From: Antedon mediterranea
Taxonomy: Eukaryota; Echinodermata; Crinoidea; Comatulida; Antedonidae
Length of the DNA: 64,000 nucleotides
Direction of reading: 5' to 3'
Assembly (NCBI RefSeq): GCF_964355755.1
Contig: NC_092678.1
Span: 15,784,922-15,848,921, forward strand
Shown here: piece after piece, positions 48,791 through 61,514 of the stretch
Position numbering within the stretch: position 1 is the first letter of the stretch
How the letters are laid out: each line of letters opens with the position of its first letter
Made by a program: the position numbers and the translations under genes
Notes under the pieces: model-generated
Seen by the model: the letters and a program-made list of their open reading frames with translations, nothing else
Told to the model about the DNA's origin: nothing
Database searches by the model: none

Positions 48791-50716
48791 TATTGTATGG
48801 GATCTTTTTCCTTTTCTGTATTATTCTTCTGTCTTTCTTCCTTTTTTTGTGAGCCCTGTTTCTCTAAAATGTGTACACAGAACATATCGTAACTTTTTCA
48901 AAATATAGACATTTACGTGAAGTTGTGCACCTCCTATTTTTGAAAAACGTCAGAGTTGCGCAACGTGACTTGCACGCAATTTCATGAATTTAAATGATTG
49001 ATCATAGATTAAAAACCAAAAGTCGATTTGTATTGAGACTTGGTGAAAATTTAATTTATATCAAGAGTCAATTTTCTGTGGATTAAAAATGGCATGTTTC
49101 AGACAAAGTTACGCGCGCACGTGCATTTAAAATTTCAAAATGCGCAAAATTAATTTCTAATCAACTTTCTACGCGTTTCATGTAATTTTAAGCATGTCAA
49201 AAATTCCCACGCGCCCGCAAATTTTTACGTGCGCGGTGCGCATGTAGCGTTGAAAACATATTTTTTTCTCGTGATTTATGTTTTTCTAGCTTTTTTTAGT
49301 AATTTTATCAACTTTTAAACAATTTCGACTTAAAATCACGTCATATGAGCACGTCGAATTGAACAATTTGTGCGCTTTTTTGAGGAAAAAGTTCAAAAAT
49401 TTGTCAAAATTATGCCTTTTTTTAAACAGTCGTAATTTCTAAACTGCACCGTCAACTTTTTGTGGATAACATATTCTGGAAGTTGATTAGTTGTATATAT
49501 CGGATCATGTATTAATATGGCTAACCGGACATTATGACGACATTGTATGGCCACGCAAATATAAAATAAAGGATTTTTGTATCTTTCGTTATAGGTCATC
49601 ACATTTAATAGAGCGCATCTCAACTTAGCCGTTTTCCATTTTCACCCCGATTTTTATATTGTCTAGGTCAATCAACACAGCTGTTTCAACTAGTGTTAAT
49701 ATATCAGAAAAAGTCAAGCGCCCTCAGTGTTAGCAGATGAGGCTCTCCCGAGTCGCGCGGACATATAATTTTTGTTTACAAACCATTATTTCGCGAACGC
49801 CAAATTAAATTTCGCTATCGTGAGTTTTTATGTAGTAAAACATTTTATACAAAACTAAATGATTAAAAAAAGTGTATGTTCAATTAAAAAATAAATATTT
49901 TATTGTTTCTTTACTATAAAATAATAAATAAACGACGATATTGTCCATTTTACTGAAATACTCTCCAGCACATAAACCAGGAAGTCAAGATAAACTGTGT
50001 AAAGAAATGGTAAACAATCGTAAGTAGAAAATATCATTGTATTCTTTACTTTTTTTGTGGATATAATTAATTTTTTTAGAAAAAGAACGAACTAGAATAT
50101 AGTCCATCATTATTATATAAACAAAATAATACTAGTTTTGTTAATATAGCCTGGTTCAGTTTTTAGTAAAACTCGCATATTTTGCAACCCCTTTATACAT
50201 TGTTATTGTTGTCGGCGAGAAAACGGTTTGGCGATAGGCTTAGAAAGTGCGTTGACGCCCGCGATGACCGTGACGGTAATGTGGGCCTAGAATAAAGCTA
50301 GGCCGAAACATAGAAAATTCGTAATAGTTAAACCTTTAATTACCCTAATCCTAAATTTAATCATTATAACTGTTACCAAATAATTAATGGCATGTGTTTA
50401 TAATAATAATTATTGCTTTCCTGGTGCATTTTTAGGCTAGCTGGTGTGACTGAGTGACAGTCACAGCCTAGGCTAGGCCTCAATAGTAATACATTTGTAT
50501 AATAATGTTTTAATATTTTGACTATTAGCTCTCTTGTTTGGATTTGTTTGGACACAAAACTGAAGTACTGTAGATTAAAAAATTGATTTATTTTTAAAGG
50601 AAAGTACAGTTGCATCTATTCTTTTTGTAATCAAGATGACATCAGAACCAACAATGTTCCTCAAGCCTGTAGACATCTCAAGGCCTACAATCATGACTAC
50701 AAGTTTTTTGTAGACC

Positions 50717-51829
50717 ATGGCAGTGAAAAAAAAAAGAAGCAAAATAATATCGCACAGTGTTGTTAGGCCATACCTGGTAGACATTGAATTAAACAGGGTA
50801 GGTAAATAATCATAACCACCTCTTTAGAAAGTTTAATACACACTCCAAACAATGAAATGTGTGTTTGTACTTCATATTAAAGAACAATGTTAGTATAAAA
50901 TAACTGTCGAAACAAACAATTGTTACAGTAATTTATAAATATACCTCTTTTCTTTATTAAATATTTCCTCAATCAACTATTTTTCCAGGTGTCAATATGT
51001 TATAATATTCAACATGCGACAGGATGCTGACATCTTGACTGGTAAATTCAAATGTTGTTTCAACTTTACATTGACATTACATAATAACTCAATTGGTCAA
51101 GTTGCTCTTTAAATATACATTGTCCATTTGAGCATAGAATTTCAAAATTGTTTATCCTATTGTTATGCATAATAAAGCAAACCTTTGGCTGGAACTTATT
51201 TTCCTATGAATTATCCATATATTATCATTATCTGCTACAAGAAATAGTTGTTAACATTTTGAAAATATAATAATGTTGATGCTCATTTTTTATGCAGATT
51301 GACATTTATTTGGTTGACCAATACTGTTTAATCTCAGGTGATCATCTAGGAGAAAGAGAAAATCAGAAGCTGCAGCACATCGACATGCTACAAAGTACAA
51401 TGATTAAAATCCAGTCTTTAGAAGAGAATCTTGAGCATTTAAGAAATGAACTCTCAGTGTCACTTGTGACAAAACAGCATAGTAAGATTGCAGAGACTGG
51501 CCACATAATAAATCTAAAAGAACAAGAGGTCAAAGACTTGGTCAGTCCTACATTATATACCTTTAAAATTATGTCTAAAACATGCAATACTATAAAAATG
51601 AATTCTTTTATATATTTTATATAGCGAACTACTATGAACCAAGAGATTTGAAACTGGAACTCTATGTACAAAAATGGACGAGGTATTTAGAAAAAATAAA
51701 TTCCTCGACAGCAGTACCATGGAAAGAGTTTTGTGGGAAATCATGAAGTCACATCTGACGTTTATTTCACCTGAGATCCAGCATGAAGTAACTAGGCCGG
51801 TAACTAAGTGCAGAAAAGTTGAGGAATAG
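50717..51829 (+). CDS. possible four-exon gene of unknown function carried by the transposon
   Basis: A splice-compatible model. Exon 1, 50717-50797: starts GACCATGG, codes MAVKKKRSKIISHS then VVRPYLVDIELNR, donor GTAGGT. Exon 2, 51023-51041 (DADILTG; a longer form from 50989 after TTTTTCCAG opens only in another phase). Exon 3, 51338-51540, after AATCTCAG: DHLGERENQKLQH, then a heptad-like stretch SLEENLEHLRNELSVS, ending before GTCAGT. Exon 4, 51644-51829: RFETGTLC, then STMERVLWEIMKSH, ending RKVEE and TAG. Exons 2 and 3 join in phase. The product would be about 162 residues, basic at its start and coiled-coil in the middle. The family is not recognised. It could be a captured host gene fragment or an accessory gene of the element. 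The exon 4 acceptor is weak. Confidence 0.3.
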
Positions 51830-51985
51830 TTTGCTATTTCTCAGTTAATTGTTATAGTATTGCATATTATATGTACAGTATACCATATGAATGGTAGTAT
51901 TTTTTTGTGTTATTGCTAGAACAATGATTTTGTAAATATTTAACAAATGGTATATGAATTGTAATTTAATTTAATTTTTTGGAAG

Positions 51986-52909
51986 TTATTTTATTTTAAT
52001 TTGGTTTTATATATATTATTGATTGATAACGGAAATTGATGTTATTTACTGATTTAGATTGTGATTGCATATACAATACAAATATGATAGAAATATGCAT
52101 TTATAATTAAATATCTAATGTCACAGTACTCTATAGCTTCTTTCTATTAATATATTACAGATCTTTGACTAAGACATGCTAGGTAGGCTGCTAGCCTTTA
52201 ACCTGCTGATGATGTAGCCTAGCCTATATATAGTATAGGCCTAGCTAGGCATGTAACCTGGCCTACTCTGTACTCCTCTCTCCCAATATGAATGATTATT
52301 AAAAAAAGCTTAGGCCTAGGCTAGGCCTAATTTTTAATTAGGACCAGGAACAAGTAATTAATCAGCTTTATAACAGGTCAACTGTCATTTAGGCCCCCCG
52401 AATAGACATATTTACATGTTAAAAATAAACAGTTATTTTATTTTAATTTGGTTTATATATTAATAATTATTTATTGATAACGGAAATTTATGTTATTTAC
52501 TGATTTAGATTGTGATTCATTGCATATCAAAATAATAAATATACAATACAAATATGAAAGAAATATGCATTTATGATTAAATATCTAATGTCACAGTACT
52601 ATATAGCTTCTTTCTATTAATATATTACAGATCTTTGACTAAGACATGCTAGGTAGGCTGCTAGCCTTTAACCTGCTGATGAGGTAGCCTAGCCTATATA
52701 TAATATATAATATAAGCCTAGCTAGGCCTGTAGCCTGGCCTACTCTGTACTCCTCTCTCCCAATATGAATGATTATTAAAAAAGCTTTAGGCCTAGGCTA
52801 GGCCTAATTTTTAATTAGGACCAGGAACAAGTAATTAATCAGCTTTATAACAGGTCAACTGTCACTGAGGCCCCCCGAATATACATGTTTACGTGTTAAA
52901 AATAAACAG
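51986..52909 (+). repeat. tandem duplication of about 460 bp in the CAC/GTG transposon
   Basis: Two copies, 51986-52431 and 52432-52909, starting TTATTTTATTTTAATTTGG and ending AAAAATAAACAG. They are highly similar, including the TAGGCCTAGGC cluster. They are non-coding and lie after the putative gene. Confidence 0.8.
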
Positions 52910-54103
52910 CCATTAGTCTTACACAGCTGGTTTTAACCACGCAATGGGGCCTGGGCATAGCCTATTATAAGCTAGCGTAGGAAAAAATCCAGCCAGGCAA
53001 TATGAATACGATCCTTGTTAAAACATTCAAGGATAACTAAAGTATCCAACTAAATCAAAGAATTCAACAGAAAAAATTATTTTTAAACTGATATGGAAAA
53101 CAACATTTATACCTACTTTTTAAATGTATCACTTGAGAAAAAAACTGGCGTTGGGTGTACAATTTTCAATTACATTACCTCTTAAAATCCACGTGATAAA
53201 ACAACGACAACATGTTTTTCACCTTCATCCAGGGTTGTTCTAATGAATATTCATTATTTTTCTGACTTTCGCGGTCTTTATTTGTTTTTATTGGCTATTA
53301 AAAAACAGTCGTTTTATGCTTGATTGCTTCCGGGTTCCTCATGTGGTTTGTATACAATATGTTTTCGGAATCGCTACTCCATAAAACGCTATGAAACGTT
53401 GGGGGCGCTGCACTTAATTCATATTTCTGGAACAGCTGTGTCAACTATCTTTCGCATGAGTTAAAAATATTTTAATTTTTATGACGTCATCATGCCTAAA
53501 CATTTAAATTACGTGTGGCATTAATTTCATCTTTACAGTAAATTTTAATCTGTTATAGCTCGTAAGAATAAAATGTGATAATCACGATTAAAACGTTTTC
53601 TAGTAGCTATTGGATTGTAGATAGGAAATCATGTAAACATTTTGCCAATCGAATGTTGTGACGTCATCATATGGCCAGTTAAATAAAAAAAATCGTATTT
53701 TCATCTTTTGCGTCATAGTTCATTACATTTAAAAGAACGCGCATCAATATTTCACGTGTTCAAATTTCTTCCACACGTTAATATGTTGTTGCTGAGATAA
53801 TTTCCTTCCGAAATTGCTACATTCGCGTTTCATTTTGAAACCGTCAATATGTTAAAAATTTGAATAAATAGCGGGTCCCGTAATTTCACCTATTCTACAC
53901 TGTATGTGATATGTATACAGATTATACTGTGTATACTATATGACACAAAATAACAGAATTCAGCAATAAAAACATATCATATTCTTCAGTTCAGGTCACA
54001 ATGCCATAATCTTTTTCCGTGTGCAATATTCCAACGTATGACGTGCACGTGGCGTTTGTCGTGCGGATAACTAACTCGTCAAAGTGACGAGTTTCATGTC
54101 TAG

Positions 54104-55611
54104 TTCTTATTTCTTTCCCATTTTTTTGTGAGTCACGTTTCTCTAAAATGTGTAAACGTAACATTTTATAACTTTGACAACATGTGGGCATTTACGTGAA
54201 GTTGTGCATCTCCTATTTTGAATGACGTCAGAGTTGCGCAACGTGACTTGCGCGCGATTTTATGATTTTTAATGATTGATGATAGCTTAAAAACCAAGAG
54301 TAATTTTCTGTTTACCCTTTATGAAAATTTAAGTCATATCAAGGGCAAACTGTTAGTGCACTAAAAATGGCATGTTTTACAAAAAGTTACGCGTGCACGC
54401 GCATTTAAAATTTCAAAATGCGCAAAATTAATTTCTAATCAACTTTCTACGCGTTTCATGTCATTTTAAGCATGTAAAAAATTCCCACGCGTGCGCACAT
54501 TTTTACGTGTGCGGTGCGCACGTAGCATTAAAAACATGTTTTTTTCGAGTGATTTATGTTTTTCCAGTCTTTTATAGTAATTTTACCAACTTTTAATCAC
54601 TTTCGACTTAAAAGTTACGTCATACGAGCACGTCGAATTGGACAATTTGCGCTCGTTTTTGATGAAAAAGTACAAAAATTTGTCAAAATTATGCCTTTTT
54701 TTAAACAGTCGTAATTTCTAAACTACACGGTCAACTTTTTGTGGATGACATATTCCGGAAGTTGATGAGTTGTAGATATCGGATCATGTATTAATATGGC
54801 TAACCGGACATTTTAACGTCATCGTATGGCCACGCGAATATAAAATTGAGGATTTTTGTATCTTTCGTCATAGCTCATCACATTTAATAGAGCGCATCTC
54901 CACTTATCCATTTTCCATTTTCACCCCGATTTTGATATTGTCTAGGTCAATCAACTATCTTTCGCATGAGTTAAAAATATTTTAATGATTATGACGTCAT
55001 CATGCCTAAAAATTTAAATTACATGTGGCATTAATTTCATCTTTACAGAACATTTTAATCTGTTATAGCTCGTAAGAATAAAATGTGATAATCACGATTA
55101 AAACGTTTTCTGGAAGCTATTGGATTGTAGATACAAAATCATGTAAAAATTTGGCAAATCGGATGTTGTGACGTCATCATATGGCCAGTTAAATAAAAAA
55201 AGTCATATTTTCATATTTTGCGTCATAGTTCATTACATTTAAAAGAGCGCGCATTAATATTTTACGTATTAAAATTTCTTCTACACGTTAATATGTTGTT
55301 GCTGAGATAATTTCCTTCCGAAATTCCTATATCAGTGTTTCATTTTCATACCGTCACCATGTTAAAAATTGGAATAAATGACGGGACCCGTAATTTCGCC
55401 TATCCTACACTGTATTATGTATACAGATTATACTATGTATACTGTAAATAGTATATGACACAAAATATACAGCATTTAGCACTAACAACATATTATACTC
55501 TTCAGTTCATGTCAATATGCCATAATCTTTTTCTGTGTCCAATGTATGACGTGCACGTGGAGTTTGTCGTGCGGATAACTAACTCGTCAAAGTGACGAGT
55601 TTCATGTCTAG
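54104..55611 (+). mobile_element. Helentron-like copy H7, type A, body (5' part at 48684-48757)
   Basis: It begins TTCTTATTTCTTTCCC directly after the CTAG of H6. Its 5' hairpin and tract lie upstream at 48684-48757. H12 has both parts contiguous and nearly identical, which proves the split. CTAG at 55608-55611. Confidence 0.8.
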
Positions 55612-55800
55612 TTAGTTATCCGCACATGGCAGTGTGCGGATAACTCCTTGTTATTGTATGGGATCTTTTTTTTTTTTTGGTTATCCGCAACTTGTAAAGT
55701 TGCGGATAACCCTTGTTATTGTAAATATCTTTTTCTTCATCTTCTTTGTTATTGGTTATCCGCAACGAAGTTGCAGGATAACCTCTTGTGATTGTACGAG
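55612..55800 (+). repeat. stack of three 5' cassettes (A, GG-type, B)
   Basis: A with ACATGGCAGTGT loop (55612-55676) belongs to H10. The GG-type with AACTTGTAAAGTT loop (55677-55751) belongs to H9. B (from 55752) belongs to H8. The first two recur in the same order at 63098 and 63164, where the second is joined to an H9-like body. Confidence 0.8.
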
Positions 55801-57335
55801 ATCAACATCATCTTTTTCTTGATCTTCTTTCTTTCTGTATGATTTTTGTGGAACGCTTTTCTCTAAAACTTGTAAACATAACATTTTGTAACTTTCTCAA
55901 CATATCGTCATGCACATGAAGATGTGCTGCGAAGCTTTTCATGACGTTTACAATTGCGCAACGTGACTTACGCGTGATTTAACGATTTCCTCGTATTTAA
56001 CATAGGTCGAAAACCAAATAACATTTCAAATTGAAACTTTCCAAAAGTTTAATTTATATCATGCGCTAACTTTATGTTGAAAAAAAATTGCGTGTTTTAC
56101 ACAAAGTTACGCGCGCACGCGCATTTAAAATTTCAAAATGCGCAAAATTAATTTCTAATCAACTTTCTACGCGTTTCATGTCGTTTTAAGCATGTAAAAA
56201 ATTCCCACGCGTGCGCAAATTTTTACGTGTGCGGTGCGCACGTAGCATTGAAAACATATTTTTTTCGCGTGATTTATGTTTTTCCAGCCTTTTCTAGTAA
56301 TTTTATCAAATTTTAAACAATTTCGACTTAAAGTTACGTCATACGAGCACGTCGAATTGGACAATTTGCGCGTGTTTTTGATGAAAAAGTTCAAAATTCC
56401 GTTAAAAATATGCCTTTTTTTAAACAGTCGTAATTTCTAAACTACACGGTCAACTTTTTGTGGATGACATATTCTGGAAGTTGATGAGTTGTAGATATCG
56501 GATCAGGTATTAATATGGCTAACCGGACATTGTGACGTCATCGTATGGCCACACGAATATAAAATTTAGGATTTTTGTATCTTTCGTCATAGCTCATCAC
56601 ATTATATAGAGCGCATCTCCACTTATTCGTTTTCCATTTTAACCCCGATTTTGATATTGTCTAGGTCAATCAACTATCTTTCACATGAGTTAAAAATATT
56701 TTAATTTTTATGACGTCATCATGCCTAACAATTTAAATTACGTGTGGCATTAATTTCATCTTTACAGTAAATTTTAATCTGTTATAGCTCGTAAGAATAA
56801 AATGTGACAATCACGATTAAAACGTTTTCTGGAAGCTATTGGATTGTAGATACGAAATAATGTAAAAATTTTGCCAATCGGATGTTGTGACGTCATCATA
56901 TGGCCAGTTAAATAAAAAAGATCGTATTTTCATCTTTTGCGTCATAATTCATTACATTTAAAAGAGCGCGCATCAATATTTCACATATTCAAATTTCTTC
57001 TACACATTAATATGTTGTTGCTGAGATAATTTTCTTCCGAAATTTCTACCTTCGCGTTTCATTTTAAAACCGTGAACATGTTAAAAATTGCAATAAATGG
57101 CGGGTCCCGTAATTTCACCTATTCTACACTGTATGTGATATGGATACAGATTATACTTTGTATACTATATATGAATCTAAATAATAAAATTCAGCAATAA
57201 CAACATATCATATTCTTCAGTTCAGGTCATACGTGAACACTTCCTTTTGTCCTCAACCTATCCCCTTAATGTTAATGTTGCACCACTTGCGCGGCGGATA
57301 ACCAAACTCGTCAAAGTGACGAGTTACATGTCTAG
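55752..57335 (+). mobile_element. Helentron-like copy H8, type B, complete
   Basis: 5' hairpin with AACGAAGTT, T-tract ending TTCTTTCTTTCTGTATG, body, arm GCGGATAACCAAAC and CTAG at 57332-57335. Perfect TGACGTCA sites at 56533, 56711 and 56888. It is inserted in the 5' tract of H9. Confidence 0.85.
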
Positions 57336-58471
57336 TTCTTCTTTCTTTCCCGGATTTTTGTGACCAGCATATCTCTATTGCTTGTGAACATAACTTTGTA
57401 TAACTTGGTAAAAAGATTGACATTGAAGTGTAGATGTGCAGCCAACCTTTTGGACGATGTCAGATCGGCGTTGCGTAAGTTACGCGCGATTTTATGAATT
57501 TCGCGTATTTAACATAGACTAAAAACCAAATGTCATTTTGTAATAACACTTGGAGAAAATTTAAGTCATATCAAGTGCAAACTTTCTATGGATTAAAAAT
57601 GGCATGTTTCACATAAAGTTACGCGCGCACGCGCGTTTAAAATTTCAAAATGCGTAAAATCAATTTCTAATCAATTTTCTACGCGTTTCAGGTCATTTTG
57701 AGCATTTCAAAAATTCCCACGCGTGCGCAATTTTTTTACGCGCGTGTGGGCACTTAGCGCAAAAACATCTTTTTTTTGCTTGATTTTTGTTTTTTCAGCC
57801 TTTTCTAGTAAATTTACCAATTTTCAATCAATTTCGACTTCAAATCACGTCATACGAGCACGTAGAATTGAACAATTTGCGCGCGTTTTTGATGAAAAAG
57901 TTCAAAAATTCGTCAAAATTATGCCTTTTTTAAAACAGTCATAGATTCTAAACTCCGTGGTGAACTTTTTTATAATTACATATTCTGGTAGTAGATGAGT
58001 TGTAAATATCGAATCATGTATCAATATGGCTATCAGGACATTGTGATGTCATCGTATGGCCACTCGAATATAAAATATATGATTTTTTTCTCTTTCGTAT
58101 AGCTCATCACATTTAATAGAGCGCATCTCCACTTATCGGTATTCCATTGCCCTCCATTTCTATATATTGTCTATGTCAATCAATTATCTTTCGCATGATT
58201 CACCATTTAAAAAATTGTTATGACGTCATCATGTGCAAAAGCGTCAATAACTTTGGTCACTTATTTTCAACTATTCTGAACTGTATGTAGTACGTATACG
58301 GTATATAGTGTATACCGTATACACTTTGACGTGACGCAAGATAGAGAGCGCACTCACATTTTTTCAATGGCATAATCGTTTTTCTGCGCGCAATATTCCA
58401 ACGTATGACGTGCACGTGACTTTAGGACTGCGGATAACCTAACTCATCCGTAGTGACGAGTTCAAATCTAG
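57336..58471 (+). mobile_element. Helentron-like copy H9, type E, body, shortened
   Basis: It starts TTCTTCTTTCTTTCCCGG after the CTAG of H8; its 5' cassette is 55677-55751. The 3' arm is GCGGATAACCTAAC with hairpin stem CTCATC and GACGAG (one mismatch), CTAG at 58468-58471. At only 1.2 kb in total it has lost part of the 3' half near 58250. Confidence 0.75.
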
Positions 58472-59995
58472 TTTTTCTGTATTATTCTTCTGTCTTTCTT
58501 CCTTTTTTTGTGAGCCTTGTTTCTCTAAAATGTGTAAACAGAACATATCATAACTTTGTCAACATATAGATATTTACGTGAAGTTGTGCACCTCCTATTT
58601 TTGAAAAAAGTCACAGTTGCGCAACGTGACTTGCGCGCAATTTTATGAATTTAAATGATTGATCATAGATTAAAAACGGAAAGTCATTTTGTATTGAGAC
58701 TTGGTGAAAATTTAATTCATATCAAGAGTCAACTTTCTGTGGATTAAAAATGGCATGTTTCACACAAAGTTACGCGCGCACGCGTATTTAAAATTTTAAA
58801 ATGCGAAAAATCAATTTCTAATCAACTTTCTACGCGTTTCTTGTCATTTTGAGCATGTCAAAAATTCCCACACGTGCGCAAATTTTTACGCGCGAGGGGC
58901 GCATGTAGCGTTAAAAACATACTTTTTTCATGTGATTTATGTTTTTCCAGCTTTTTCTAGTAATTTTACCAACTTTTAAACAATTTCGACTTAAAATTAC
59001 GTCATACGAGCACGTCGAATTGGATAATTTGCGCGCGTATTTCATCAAAAAGCTAAAAAAAATCGTCAAAATTATGCCTTTTTTTAAACAGTCGTAGTTT
59101 CTAAACTAAACGGTGAAAGTTATTTTTATTACATATTCTGGAAGTTGATGAGTTGTAGATATCAAATCATACATTAATATGGCTAACAGGACATTGTGAC
59201 GTCATCGTATGGCCACGCGAATATAAAATATAGGATTTTTGTCTCTTTCGTTATTGCTCATCACATTCAATGGAGCGCATCACGCTTATCCGTATTCCAT
59301 TTTCTCCGAGATTTTAATATTGTCTTGGTCAATCAACTACCTTTCAAATGAGTTAAAAATATTTTAATTTTTGTAACGTCATCATGCCTAAAAATTTTAA
59401 TTACGTGGGTCATTAATTTCATCTTTACAGTAAATTTTAATCTGTTATCGCTCGTAAGAATAAAATGGGATAATCACGATTAAAATGTTTTCTGGAAGCT
59501 ATTGGATTGTAGATACGAAATCATGTAAACATTTTGCCAATCGGATGTTGTGACATCATCATATGGCCAGTTAAATAAAAAAAGTCGTATTTTCATCTTT
59601 TGCGTCATAGTTCATTACATTTAAAAGAGCGCGCATCAATATTTCACGTGTTCAAATTTCTTCTACACGTTAATATGTTGTTGTTGAGATAATTTCCTTC
59701 CGAAATTGCTACATTCACGTTTCATTTTGAAACTGTCAATATGTTAAAAATTTGAATAAATAGCGGGTCCCGTAATTTCACCTATTCTACACTGTATGTG
59801 ATATGTATACAGATTATACTGTGTATACTATATGACACAAAATAACAGAATTCAGCAATAACAACATATCATATTCTTCAGTTCAGGTCACAATGCCATA
59901 ATCTTTTTCTGTGTGCAATATTCCAACGTATGATGTGCACGTGGCGTTTGTCGTGCGGATAACTAACTCGTCAAAGTGACGAGTTTCATGTCTAG
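58472..59995 (+). mobile_element. Helentron-like copy H10, type A, body (5' part at 55612-55676)
   Basis: It starts TTTTTCTGTATTATTCTTCTG after the CTAG of H9. Its cassette ends GTATGGGATCTTTTT, the same run that precedes this tract in the intact H6. CTAG at 59992-59995. ACGTCA-type sites at 59197, 59374 and 59551 are exactly 177 bases apart. Confidence 0.8.
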
Positions 59996-61514
59996 TATAT
60001 TATTCTTCTGTCTTTCTCCCTCACTTTTTGTGCAGAGCGTATCTCTAAAATGGGTAAACATAACATTTCATAACTTTGTCAACATATGGGCATTTACGTG
60101 AAGTTGTGCACCTCCTATTTTTGAATGACGTCAGAGTTTCGCAACGTGACTTACGCGCGATTTTATGATTTTTTATGATTGCTCATAGACTAAAAACCAA
60201 GCATAATTTAGTTTTGACACTTTGTGAAAATTTAAGTCATATCAAGTGCAAACTTTTTATTGATTAAAAATGGCATGTTTTACAAGAAGTTACGCGCGCA
60301 CGCGCATTTAAAGTTTCAAAATGCGTAAAATTAATTTTTAATCAACTTTTTACACGACTCATGACATTTCGCGCATGTCAAAAATTCCCACGTGCACGCA
60401 TTTTTTTACGCGCGCGGTGGCCACGTACCGTGAAAAACATCTTTTTTTCTCATGAATTATGTTTTTCCAGCCTTCTAGAGTAATTTTACCATGTTAAAAC
60501 CATTTGTGACTTTAAATTACGTCATACGAGCACGTCGAATTGGAAAATTTACGCGCGTTTTTGACCAAAAAGCTAAAAAAATCGTCAAAATTATGTCTTT
60601 TTTTAAACAGTCGTAGTTTCTAAACTAAACGGTGAAAGTTATTTTTATTACATATTCTGGAAGTTGATGAGTTGTAGATATCAAATCATACATTAATATG
60701 GCTAACAGGATATTTTGACGTCATCATATGGCCACACGAATATAAAATAAAGGATTTTTGTCTCTTTCGTTATTGCTCATCACATTCAATGGAGCGCATC
60801 ACGCTTATCCGTATTCCATTTTCTCCGAGATTTTAATATTGTCTAGGTCAATCAACTACCTTTTGCATGAGTTAAAAATATTTTAATATTTGTAACGTCA
60901 TCATGCCTAAAAATGTTATATACTTGGGTCATTAATTTCATCTTTACAGTAAATTTTAATCTGTTATCGCTCGTAAGAACAAAATGGGATAATCACGATT
61001 AAAATGTTTTCTGGAAGCTATTGGATTGTAGATACGAAATCATGTAAACATTTTGCCAATCGAATGTTGTGACGTCATCATATGGCCAGTTAAATAAAAA
61101 AAATCGTATTTTCATCTTTTGCGTCATAGTTCATTACATTTAAAAGAACGCGCATCAATATTTCACGTGTTCAAATTTCTTCCACACGTTAATATGTTGT
61201 TGCTGAGATAATTTCCTTCCGAAATTGCTACATTCGCGTTTCATTTTGAAACCGTCAATATGTTAAAAATTTGAATAAATAGCGGGTCCCGTAATTTCAC
61301 CTATTCTACACTGTATGTGATATGTATACAGATTATACTGTGTATACTATATGACACAAAATAACAGAATTCAGCAATAAAAACATATCATATTCTTCAG
61401 TTCAGGTCACAATGCCATAATCTTTTTCCGTGTGCAATATTCCAACGTATGACGTGCACGTGGCGTTTGTCGTGCGGATAACTAACTCGTCAAAGTGACG
61501 AGTTTCATGTCTAG
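59996..61514 (+). mobile_element. Helentron-like copy H11, type A, body (5' part at 48629-48683)
   Basis: It starts TATATTATTCTTCTGTC and TTTTTGTGCAGAGC after the CTAG of H10. The same start follows the TTTCAC cassette in the intact m13, which supports the pairing with 48629-48683 across more than 11 kb of nested copies. CTAG at 61511-61514. Confidence 0.75.

Larger units (their letters stand above)
49676..53440. mobile_element. DNA transposon with CAC/GTG ends and 4-bp TCAA duplication
   Basis: Ends CACAGCTGTTTCA and (reverse complement) CACAGCTGTTCCA, with a second matching patch GCGCCCYCA about 40 bp inside. Flanked by TCAA (49672-49675 and 53441-53444). Intact relatives read GGTCAATCAACTATC with one TCAA. 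CAC termini with a 4-bp duplication recall the Chapaev group; this is a suggestion only. No transposase is recognised. It contains an exon-bearing segment and a tandem duplication. Confidence 0.8.
48758..54103 (+). mobile_element. Helentron-like copy H6, type A, hosting a 3.8-kb transposon
   Basis: 5' hairpin with ACTTG loop, then GTATGGGATC and CTGTATTATTCTTCTGTC; arm GCGGATAACTAAC and CTAG at 54100-54103. Removing the insertion 49676-53440 and one TCAA gives about 1577 bp. It lies exactly between CTGTATTA and TTCTTATTTC of H7; the unbroken site is in H12 (about 61580-61596). Confidence 0.8.

Noticed and set aside
51363-51744. Minus-strand frames across the exon-like segment
   Set aside because: They overlap the better-supported plus-strand exons and show no motif or splice context.
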